From: Bacteroidota bacterium
GTDB taxonomy: Bacteria; Bacteroidota; Bacteroidia; B-17B0; Aurantibacillaceae
NCBI GenBank assembly: GCA_947449125.1
Contig: CANFQR010000053.1
Location: 1-7,969 of the forward strand
Reading direction: 5' to 3'
Length of the DNA: 7,969 nucleotides
Under the pieces are notes generated by a model. That model saw nothing but the letters and a program-made list of their open reading frames with translations, made no database searches and had not been told where the DNA came from. A program made the translations under genes and the position numbers. Below are positions 1-5,473 of this stretch, one piece after another. The first letter of the stretch is position 1. Every line of letters starts with the position of its first letter.

Positions 1-429
1 AAATACAAAACCTGGCATAATACCAACTTTTGCTTCTCCGGCAGTAATAACACCAGGGCAATTTGGGCCAATTAAACGGCAAGTTTTACCTTTAAGGTAT
101 TCCTTAACATAAATCATATCTTTTACCGGAATACCTTCGGTAATGCAAACAATAACTTTAATTCCTGCGTCAGCCGCTTCCATTATGGCATCGGCTGCAA
201 ATGCTGCTGGTACAAAAATAATAGACACATCTGCGCCTGCTTTTTGAACCGCTTCGGCAACAGTATTAAAAACCGGACGATCTAAATGTACTGTTCCTCC
301 TTTTCCCGGTGTAACACCTCCAACAACGTTAGTTCCATATTCAATCATTTGTCCGGCATGAAAAGTACCTTCACCACCTGTAAAACCCTGAACAATTACT
401 TTTGAATTTTTATTTACTAAAACTGACAT
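1..429 (-). CDS. sucD: Succinyl-CoA synthetase (succinate-CoA ligase, ADP-forming) alpha subunit, N-terminal part (partial)
   Basis: This is the alpha subunit of the TCA-cycle enzyme that interconverts succinyl-CoA and succinate with substrate-level NTP formation; the partner is the beta subunit SucC, which is not in the window. The first 143 residues are visible, about half of the usual 290, and the frame stays open through base 1, so the gene runs off the left edge. The CoA-binding Rossmann domain is clear: [10 protein letters not shown] at residues 15-24, GGVTPGKGG at 37-45, ITEGIPV at 96-102 and GPNCPGVI at 121-128, all family hallmarks. The phosphohistidine of the ligase domain would lie outside the window. 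The ATG at 427-429 gives MSVLVN, a usual length for this family, and has no Shine-Dalgarno sequence. The gene is divergent from rnhA. Identification is very secure; only the C-terminal half is unseen. Confidence 0.97.
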   Translation of the reverse strand, partial: MSVLVNKNSKVIVQGFTGGEGTFHAGQMIEYGTNVVGGVTPGKGGTVHLDRPVFNTVAEAVQKAGADVSIIFVPAAFAADAIMEAADAGIKVIVCITEGIPVKDMIYVKEYLKGKTCRLIGPNCPGVITAGEAKVGIMPGFVF

Positions 430-449
430 ATTTGATTTTTTTTGAGTCA

Positions 450-480
450 CGAATATACCTACTAATTTACATTTAACCAA
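450..480 (-). promoter_or_regulatory. Candidate sucD promoter (Bacteroidota type)
   Basis: On the minus strand TTGG (480-477) is followed after 19 bases by TATATTCG (457-450). This matches the Bacteroidota -33 (TTTG/TTG) and -7 (TAnnTTTG) elements with one mismatch in the -7 box and the expected spacing. The leader to the sucD ATG would be about 15-17 bases. No transcription data are available; this is inferred from motif and spacing. Confidence 0.45.
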
Positions 481-481
481 T
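472..481. repeat. TTTAACCAAT 10-mer, copy 1 of 3
   Basis: This 10-mer lies in the sucD/rnhA divergent gap; further identical copies are at 2312-2321 and 7845-7854. Read on the minus strand (ATTGGTTAAA), its TTGG serves here as the candidate sucD -33 element. It may be a promoter part or a regulator site. Confidence 0.35.
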
Positions 482-492
482 TTCTAAAAATA

Positions 493-535
493 GATTAATT
501 TAAATTTAATGTTAGATCCAAAAAGATTAATTTAA
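493..535. repeat. Direct repeat GATTAATTTAA, two copies 32 bases apart
   Basis: GATTAATTTAA occurs at 493-503 and again at 525-535, just upstream of rnhA. The start-to-start spacing of 32 bases is close to three helical turns, so both copies would face the same side of the DNA. The first copy overlaps the palindrome AATTTAAATT (497-506). It could be an operator or simply AT-rich sequence; I see no clear -7/-33 promoter for rnhA in this gap. Confidence 0.3.
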
Positions 536-544
536 CGCTTTTAA

Positions 545-1018
545 ATGGGTAATTTTATTGAGCTTTATACTGATGGTGCGGCAAGCGGAAATCCTGGTCC
601 GGGAGGCTATGGCGTGGTTTTAAAATACAAACAACACCGTAAAGAAATTAGCGAGGGCTTTAAATTAACTACAAATAACCGCATGGAATTATTGGCTGTA
701 ATTGTTGGCTTGGCTAGTGTTACCAATAATGATTTGCAGGTTCATGTTTTTTCTGACAGTAAATATGTTGTTGACGCCATAAATTTAAAATGGCTTTTAG
801 GCTGGCGTAAAACTGGTTTTAAAAACAAGGCAAATGTTGATTTATGGCAGCGTTTTTTAAAAGAGTATAAACCTGATAAGCATAAATTTTTTTGGGTAAA
901 AGGTCATGCAAGTAATTTAGAGAATAACCGTTGCGACGAGTTGGCTGTTGCTGCATCTAAACAGTCAAATTTAAAAATTGATGAAGGGTATGAGGCAATA
1001 AAAAGGGGCTTAGTTTAG
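545..1018 (+). CDS. rnhA: Ribonuclease HI
   Basis: This enzyme cleaves the RNA strand of RNA-DNA hybrids, removing Okazaki primers and R-loops in the cytoplasm. The 157-residue product has the usual bacterial RNase HI length. It carries the complete catalytic set: D10 in YTDGAASGNPGPGG, E48 in NNRMEL, D71 in FSDSKYVVDAI and D131 in NRCDELA, plus the catalytic histidine H121 in WVKGHA. The basic handle is present around residues 85-101 (LGWRKTGFKNKANVDLW) and is somewhat shorter than in E. coli. It is a single-domain enzyme without the N-terminal hybrid-binding domain of type 1 eukaryotic-like forms. The ATG at 545 places the first beta strand normally and has no Shine-Dalgarno. It is divergent from sucD and its stop lies 12 bases from the end of the convergent GWxTD gene. 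Very secure. Confidence 0.97.
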   Translation: MGNFIELYTDGAASGNPGPGGYGVVLKYKQHRKEISEGFKLTTNNRMELLAVIVGLASVTNNDLQVHVFSDSKYVVDAINLKWLLGWRKTGFKNKANVDLWQRFLKEYKPDKHKFFWVKGHASNLENNRCDELAVAASKQSNLKIDEGYEAIKRGLV

Positions 1019-1030
1019 ACTAATTGGTCT

Positions 1031-2302
1031 TTAATGTTGCAAGTAAATCCTTCCTTGTCGCCAATAGTCAACCGCTGTATAATAGGGGTCTTTTAAATAA
1101 ACCGATCGTTCAAGAATATAGTCGTTATCACTGAAAGGGTTCTTGGTTTTCATAAAATTAAAATGAACTGAATTTGGGTTTGATTCAATTCCGTAAACCC
1201 AGGTTTCGTTATTTTTATTTTTATAAACATAGGTTGCTGGCCCAAATACAATAAAAATAATGCCTCTGTCGGTTTTCCATCCTTGCGTATAACTGCTGTA
1301 ATATTTATTAGCTTCTTTTACTCGTCCGTAATAACGTTTAAGTAATTCTCTGGCGCGTTCTTTACTTCCCGCAATTGTTATCCAGAAATTATCAATAGCT
1401 GTTTTTTTATCATTTGCATTTTTGCAAGTTTCAAATTCTTCTTTATTCATGATATATCGTGTACAGTTAATCATTTCATCACTGTTGCTAACTCCCGGAA
1501 AGGTTATATCATAAGTAAACAATGTAAGGCCTTCTAGCTCATTTGCGTCAGTATTTACATGAATAAAGCCCTTCTCAGGCATTATAAGTTTAAATTCGTT
1601 TGATGTTAAATTAATTTTGTTACTGCTGTCGGGTTTATATTTTAATTCATCTGCCTCTTGCATAGAAAACGGAGGTCTCGCCGGACCAAATTCTTTTATT
1701 AAATAATTTACTGTAATTTGTTTTAATTCTTGGGTATTATATTTAACAATGATAGTTTCATTTTTTAAAAAATTTTTTTTGAATGTGACGGCATTGTTAT
1801 AAGTAACCAAAAAATTTTGTTCGCTAAAATTATTTTTTTTATAAATGTTTAACCCTGTTGTGTATTTAATTTTTTTATTCAAATCTGTAATTTGAAGGTC
1901 TAAAAAATAATTCTCTTGTCTTTTGGCTTTTAAGTTAAATGAGGAAGTAATCGACCTTAGTCCGAAATTTTCGGTTGCTTTGTCGGCAATATAATAAGAA
2001 CTGCTATCAATTATTTTTTTTGATCCTTGTTCAACTAAGAGCCTGTATGAAATTTTAACGTCCGCATAAAAAGCCGAGCTAGTATCCGGCCTTTTGTATA
2101 TTAAATTTTCATTTATTATTTCTAAAAACACTGTTGTTATGCTATCGTTGGTATGGTAGGCAACTGCATTTACTTCCAGTAAGTCGCTGTCAGGGTTGCT
2201 AATGCTTTTGCTTGGTTTTTCAGAAATGGGTTTTCTTGATGAACAAAAAGATCCAAAAAAAACAATAAAAATCAGGATAATAAAGTTTATTAAGCCGTTC
2301 AT
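1031..2302 (-). CDS. GWxTD domain-containing protein, probable exported lipoprotein
   Basis: The product (423 residues) belongs to the GWxTD-domain family common in Bacteroidota, whose biochemical function is not established. The name-giving motif is GWKTD at residues 341-345, followed by RGIIFIVFGPATYVY and then ETWVYG, the typical C-terminal domain. The N-terminus (about residues 4-19) is a hydrophobic export signal ending in GSFC, so Cys20 is a candidate lipidation site, though F at -1 is not canonical. The middle (about 40-290) looks like a beta-rich periplasmic or surface region. I chose the ATG at 2302 over an upstream in-frame TTG at 2320. The ATG starts directly on a signal peptide, and the six extra codons would cover a TAnnTTTG promoter element. 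It is divergent from the AI-2E transporter gene with only 37 bases between the starts. Family call is strong; role unknown. Confidence 0.88.
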   Translation of the reverse strand: MNGLINFIILIFIVFFGSFCSSRKPISEKPSKSISNPDSDLLEVNAVAYHTNDSITTVFLEIINENLIYKRPDTSSAFYADVKISYRLLVEQGSKKIIDSSSYYIADKATENFGLRSITSSFNLKAKRQENYFLDLQITDLNKKIKYTTGLNIYKKNNFSEQNFLVTYNNAVTFKKNFLKNETIIVKYNTQELKQITVNYLIKEFGPARPPFSMQEADELKYKPDSSNKINLTSNEFKLIMPEKGFIHVNTDANELEGLTLFTYDITFPGVSNSDEMINCTRYIMNKEEFETCKNANDKKTAIDNFWITIAGSKERARELLKRYYGRVKEANKYYSSYTQGWKTDRGIIFIVFGPATYVYKNKNNETWVYGIESNPNSVHFNFMKTKNPFSDNDYILERSVYLKDPYYTAVDYWRQGRIYLQH

Positions 2303-2307
2303 TATAT

Positions 2308-2315
2308 CAAATTTA
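2308..2315 (-). promoter_or_regulatory. Candidate -7 element for the GWxTD gene, leaderless layout
   Basis: TAAATTTG on the minus strand is a perfect TAnnTTTG match and ends 5 bases before the chosen ATG at 2302. In Bacteroidota the transcript begins a few bases after this element, so the mRNA would have almost no 5' leader. No convincing -33 TTTG is visible at the expected spacing. Confidence 0.45.
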
Positions 2316-2321
2316 ACCAAT
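2312..2321. repeat. TTTAACCAAT 10-mer, copy 2 of 3
   Basis: This copy lies in the GWxTD/AI-2E divergent gap and overlaps the GWxTD -7 box by four bases. It therefore cannot serve as a -33 element for that start, unlike the other two copies. Confidence 0.35.
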
Positions 2322-2327
2322 TAAAAC

Positions 2328-2335
2328 TATCTTTG
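2328..2335 (+). promoter_or_regulatory. Candidate -7 element for the AI-2E transporter/DUF2461 operon, leaderless layout
   Basis: TATCTTTG is a perfect TAnnTTTG match and ends only 4 bases before the ATG at 2340, so the transcript would start at or next to the start codon. It faces away from the GWxTD -7 element, with 12 bases between the two boxes. No clear -33 element is seen on this strand. Confidence 0.45.
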
Positions 2336-2339
2336 TTTT

Positions 2340-3428
2340 ATGCCTTTAAAAATAAACATTTGGCGAGTTTTAGGCTTGCTTGCAATAATTGCATTTGCAG
2401 TTTTGTTTTTTAAAATAGTTATTTATTTAGGTGTTTCACTTATTTTATTTTTAGTAGGATCGCCGCTAACTGCTTGGTTAAAAAAAATCAGCTTCAGAAA
2501 AAAACAAATGCCAGACAGTTTGGCCTCTCTAATAACACTACTTATTATGATAGCGGTTATTTTCGGTTTATTTTTTTTATTAATTCCTCCATTAGTTTCT
2601 GAGATAAATTTTTTGTCGGAGTTAAATTTTAATGATGTATTTCATAACATTTTAGAGCAATTTCCAAATGTTAAAAATATGTTGTTGAAAATGGGTAGCG
2701 AGAATGAGCTGCAAAAAAACCTATCTAAATCAATAACAGAATATTTAAACACAAAAAACATAAGCTTAATTATTAATAATACATTTCAATACCTGGCCTT
2801 GGTTACAGGAGGCATTTTATGCACATTGTTTATTACCTTTTTTTTATTGAAAGACGGCAAAATTGTAAAAGAAAGTATTTTAGTTATTACCCCTTCGGGA
2901 ATTGAAAATGAGATGGGAGATATTTTAAAAATATCAAAAAAAATGTTGAGCAACTATTTTGTTGGCCTGTTTATTGATATGTTTATTGTTGGTGTATCTG
3001 CGTTTTTATTGCTAACTTTTTTTGGCATTAAAAATGCTTTAATTATTGCTTTTTGTGCCGGGATTTTAAACGTAATACCATACATAGGCTCAGCTATTAC
3101 ACTTATTATTGCTGTTATTTTAGGGGTTAGCTCATGTATTAGTTCAGGTAATTATGCCTTAATAGAACCTACCATTAATACCATTGTTGTAATATTGTTA
3201 AGCATTAATTTGATAGATGCATTTTTAATTCAACCATTCATATTTTCAAATTCGGTTAAAGCCCATCCTTTAGAGATTTTTATTGTTACGCTTATGGCAG
3301 GCACATTAGGAGGTGTTTTTGGTATGGTAATTGCTTTGCCAGCATACACCATTATTAGAATCATTGCGTCAGAATTCTTAACGCATGTAAAGTTTTTTAA
3401 AAAAATTTCAGAAAAAATCACAATATAA
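2340..3428 (+). CDS. AI-2E family transporter (PerM/TqsA-like, formerly UPF0118)
   Basis: This is an integral inner-membrane protein of the AI-2E exporter family. Characterised members include TqsA (autoinducer-2 export) and sodium/proton antiporter-like proteins, so the substrate cannot be told from sequence. The 362 residues fit the family. Hydrophobic segments lie at roughly residues 8-25, 27-45, 60-84, 150-171, 205-228, 232-262, 279-300 and 311-345. A soluble stretch (about 86-148) follows the third segment. Family signatures are FFLLKDG at 167-173, GILNVIPYIGSAI at 241-253 and the glycine-rich HPLEIFIVTLMAG...GGVFGM near 309-329. The start lies 4 bases after a TAnnTTTG box. DUF2461 begins 3 bases after its stop, so the two are probably co-transcribed. 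Family assignment is secure; transported molecule unknown. Confidence 0.9.
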   Translation: MPLKINIWRVLGLLAIIAFAVLFFKIVIYLGVSLILFLVGSPLTAWLKKISFRKKQMPDSLASLITLLIMIAVIFGLFFLLIPPLVSEINFLSELNFNDVFHNILEQFPNVKNMLLKMGSENELQKNLSKSITEYLNTKNISLIINNTFQYLALVTGGILCTLFITFFLLKDGKIVKESILVITPSGIENEMGDILKISKKMLSNYFVGLFIDMFIVGVSAFLLLTFFGIKNALIIAFCAGILNVIPYIGSAITLIIAVILGVSSCISSGNYALIEPTINTIVVILLSINLIDAFLIQPFIFSNSVKAHPLEIFIVTLMAGTLGGVFGMVIALPAYTIIRIIASEFLTHVKFFKKISEKITI

Positions 3429-3431
3429 ACT

Positions 3432-4091
3432 ATGAATACTGTTTTTTCGTTTTTAAAAAAATTAGAAACCAATAATAATCGTGAGTGGTTTGAGAATAAT
3501 AAAAGCAATTACCTTAAAGCCAAAGAAGAATTTGAAGAGTTTGTCCAAGATTTGATTACGGGTATTGTAAAATTTGATAAGCAAATTACCCCCGATTTAA
3601 AAGCTAAAGATTGCACGTTTAGAATATATAAAGACGTTAGGTTTAGTAAAGATAAATTGCCTTATAAAAACAATATGGGGGCGAGTATTAATCCGGGTGG
3701 AAAAAAATCTTTAATTGCAGGATATTATTTTCATTTACAGCCGGGAGGTTGTTTTTTAGCAGGTGGTGTTTACATGCCAGAGCCAGAAATGTTAAATGCA
3801 ATTAGGCAAGAAATAGATTACAATGCTGAACCTTTATTAAAAATATTAAAAGCGGCATCATTCAAAAAATATTTTACAGGAATAGATAATGAGGGCGCTT
3901 TAAAAACAGCACCAAAAGGCTATGATAAAGAGCATCCGCTAATAGATTTATTGCGCAACAGGCATTTTGTGGTAAGTCATTATTTTACCGATAATCAGTT
4001 AATGGATAAAAATTTTAATAAAGAAGCGGTTAGTGCGTTCAAGGCAATGCATCCTTTTTTAGAATACTTGCGTCAGGCAACAGATAAATAA
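3432..4091 (+). CDS. DUF2461 domain-containing protein (TIGR02453 family)
   Basis: A 219-residue cytoplasmic protein of the DUF2461/TIGR02453 family, whose function is unknown. The family pattern spans almost the full length: an N-terminal FLKKLETNNNREWFENN (about residues 7-23), the central signature FRIYKDVRFSKDKLPYKNN (63-81), and GYYFHLQPGG with GGVYMPEP (about 97-118). No signal peptide or membrane segment is visible. The gene starts 3 bases after the AI-2E transporter stop without its own promoter-like motif, so it is likely the second gene of that operon. The pairing gives no clear clue to function. It converges on the DUF486 gene, with only 3 bases between the two stop codons. Confidence 0.88.
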   Translation: MNTVFSFLKKLETNNNREWFENNKSNYLKAKEEFEEFVQDLITGIVKFDKQITPDLKAKDCTFRIYKDVRFSKDKLPYKNNMGASINPGGKKSLIAGYYFHLQPGGCFLAGGVYMPEPEMLNAIRQEIDYNAEPLLKILKAASFKKYFTGIDNEGALKTAPKGYDKEHPLIDLLRNRHFVVSHYFTDNQLMDKNFNKEAVSAFKAMHPFLEYLRQATDK

Positions 4092-4093
4092 TT

Positions 4094-4117
4094 TTTATTT
4101 TTTAAAGAAAAAATAAA
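4094..4117. terminator. AT-only inverted repeat at the DUF2461/DUF486 convergent ends
   Basis: A perfect 10-base inverted repeat has arms TTTATTTTTT (4094-4103) and AAAAAATAAA (4108-4117) around an AAAG loop. It includes the stop of the minus-strand gene and codes its last residues. In either direction an RNA would form an A:U hairpin with U-rich runs. It could act as a weak bidirectional terminator, but there is no GC stem, so this is tentative. Confidence 0.35.
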
Positions 4118-4466
4118 TTGCAGCAAGCAAAAAAACAGAACCAATTAAATGGTTTAATCTTAGCTCTTCTGTTTTAAAAAAACATAGTGTGAAAATTACA
4201 AATACTGAAATGGAAACAACTTCTTGAATTAATTTTAATTGCCACATGTTAAAAGGTCCGCCGTTGTAGTTTGTGCCTAATTTATTTGCCGGTATCATTA
4301 AACTATATTCAAGCAGTGCAATTCCCCAACTTATAAAAATGGTAGTAATTAAGCCTGCGTTTTTTAAAAAGCTAATGTCTTTAAATCTTAAGTGACCATA
4401 CCACGCAATTGTCATAAATGTATTAGAGGCAAATAAGAGCGCAATGGTATATATCCCTTTTGTCAT
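4095..4466 (-). CDS. DUF486 / DMT-like small membrane protein (COG3169)
   Basis: A 123-residue integral membrane protein with four predicted helices, at about residues 4-23, 37-58, 82-97 and 105-121. It matches the DUF486 family, which is related to small drug/metabolite-type transporters; the substrate is unknown. Signatures seen are SNTFMTIAWYGH (14-25), SWGIALLEYSLMIPANKLG (46-64) and QLKLIQE (76-82). Such four-helix proteins would probably work as dimers, by analogy with small multidrug transporters. Its ATG overlaps the MarC stop by one base (TAATG), which implies translational coupling with MarC. The C-terminus ends in FFFKK within an AT-only inverted repeat. Confidence 0.88.
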   Translation of the reverse strand: MTKGIYTIALLFASNTFMTIAWYGHLRFKDISFLKNAGLITTIFISWGIALLEYSLMIPANKLGTNYNGGPFNMWQLKLIQEVVSISVFVIFTLCFFKTEELRLNHLIGSVFLLAAIYFFFKK

Positions 4467-5038
4467 TATAAACCGGTATATTTTCTAAATAATTTAATTG
4501 CAAGCGCTAGCAAAACAATACCGAAAACTTTTTTTAGAATGGCAATGCCTCCAATACCAAGCAATTTTTCTAATAAACTGATGTATTTTAAAACAAAATA
4601 AACAATTATAACATTTAAAAATATTGCAATTATAATGGATAGGATATTATACTCTGCCCTAATAGAAAGCAAGGTGGTAAGCGTACCTGTGCCGGCAATT
4701 AATGGAAACGCCAACGGAACCACCGATGCGGTTGCCGGCATTTCGTCACGGTAAATTTTTATTCCCAAAATCATTTCAAGTGCAATAAAAAATAACACAA
4801 ACGAACCGGCAATTGCAAAATCTTCAACCTTTATGCCAATAATATCTAAAATACTTTGACCTATAAATAAAAAAACAAGCATTATTAATAACGATACCCA
4901 AGAGGCTTTAAATGAATCAATACTTCCGGCAGCTTGTTTTAAGTTGATTATGACAGGTATTGACCCAATAATATCTATTACCGCAAACAATACGGTTGTC
5001 ACTTTTAAAATTTCAATAACATCAAAAACTATATTCAT
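4466..5038 (-). CDS. MarC family integral membrane protein (UPF0056)
   Basis: The product (190 residues) is a six-helix MarC/UPF0056 inner-membrane protein. The name comes from proximity to the E. coli mar locus; a direct role in antibiotic resistance was not upheld and the function remains unclear. Family motifs: LFAVIDIIGSIPVI (17-30), FAIAGSFVLFFIALEMILG (74-92), PLAFPLIAGTGTLT (108-121) and the C-terminal GIGGIAILKKVFGIVLLALA (161-180). The open frame extends upstream to an ATG at 5077, but I chose the ATG at 5038. MNIVFDVIEILKVTTVLFAVID matches the usual family N-terminus, and the 13 extra codons would overlie a TAnnTTTG promoter box. DUF486 follows with a 1-base overlap, so the two membrane proteins form a coupled pair. 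Confidence 0.9.
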   Translation of the reverse strand: MNIVFDVIEILKVTTVLFAVIDIIGSIPVIINLKQAAGSIDSFKASWVSLLIMLVFLFIGQSILDIIGIKVEDFAIAGSFVLFFIALEMILGIKIYRDEMPATASVVPLAFPLIAGTGTLTTLLSIRAEYNILSIIIAIFLNVIIVYFVLKYISLLEKLLGIGGIAILKKVFGIVLLALAIKLFRKYTGL

Positions 5039-5043
5039 AAGTA

Positions 5044-5051
5044 CAAAATTA
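5044..5051 (-). promoter_or_regulatory. Candidate -7 element for the marC-DUF486 operon, leaderless layout
   Basis: TAATTTTG on the minus strand is a perfect TAnnTTTG match, followed by TACTT and then the ATG at 5038. The same 13-mer TTAATTTTGTACT precedes the DUF4783 gene. The layout implies little or no 5' leader and supports the shorter MarC start. No clear -33 box is seen. Confidence 0.5.
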
Positions 5052-5089
5052 AGGCTTTTTACCTGTCTCACTTTCATTTTTTTAATTAT

Positions 5090-5097
5090 TATCTTTA
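5090..5097 (+). promoter_or_regulatory. Weak candidate -7 element for the channel-like gene and glycosyltransferase
   Basis: TATCTTTA matches TAnnTTTG except for the last base and lies 30 bases before the ATG at 5128, which would give a short leader of roughly 25 bases. No -33 element is visible at the usual spacing. It is the only promoter-like box found in the 89-base divergent gap on this strand. Confidence 0.25.
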
Positions 5098-5127
5098 CGC
5101 AGGAATAGGCTTAATTAGACAACTAAA

Positions 5128-5472
5128 ATGAGTGCAATTAAAACAAAACAATTACCTCCAAAAAAACATTTTTTCACTAAAATTGTAAAGAGTTTACTAT
5201 TAGGAGTAATGGTATTAGTATTTTCATTGTTAATTGGTATGATTGGTTATCATCATTATTTTGAAATTGGTTGGATAGACAGTTTGTATAATGCAAGTAT
5301 GATATTAACAGGTATGGGTCCGGTAGATAAAGCTATTAATAATGGCGGTAAAATTTTTGCGTCTATGTATGCGATTTACAGCGGGGTTGCTTTTTTGAGT
5401 TCGGTAGCAATTATTGTTTCGCCTGTTGTGCATCGGTTTTTGCATAAATTTAGAATTGATGTAGAGGGTTAA
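5128..5472 (+). CDS. Small two-TM, ion-channel-like membrane protein
   Basis: A 114-residue membrane protein that I cannot assign to a named family with certainty. It has a basic N-terminus (KKHFFTKIVK), a first helix at about residues 20-40 and a loop containing WIDSLYNASMILTGMGPVD (49-67). A second helix at about 76-100 is followed by HRFLHKF. This TM-pore-like helix-TM layout resembles two-TM potassium channels, with TGMGP at 61-65 where a channel would have TVGYG. The glycine spacing is partly kept but the aromatic is missing, so potassium selectivity is doubtful. It may be a divergent channel relative or an unrelated membrane protein. The glycosyltransferase starts 1 base after its stop, so they are probably co-transcribed. 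It is divergent from marC with 89 bases between starts. Confidence 0.72.
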   Translation: MSAIKTKQLPPKKHFFTKIVKSLLLGVMVLVFSLLIGMIGYHHYFEIGWIDSLYNASMILTGMGPVDKAINNGGKIFASMYAIYSGVAFLSSVAIIVSPVVHRFLHKFRIDVEG

Positions 5473-5473
5473 T

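Noticed and set aside
1016..1034. Short hairpin AGAC...GTCT between rnhA and the GWxTD gene as a terminator
   Set aside because: The stem is only four base pairs with no following U-run; too weak to call.
2303..2320. N-terminal extension of the GWxTD protein to a TTG at 2320
   Set aside because: The ATG at 2302 starts directly on the signal peptide, and the extension covers a TAnnTTTG box.
3230..3508. A 92-codon open frame on the minus strand
   Set aside because: It lies antisense across the end of the AI-2E gene and the start of DUF2461, both well supported by family motifs, and its translation shows no domain.
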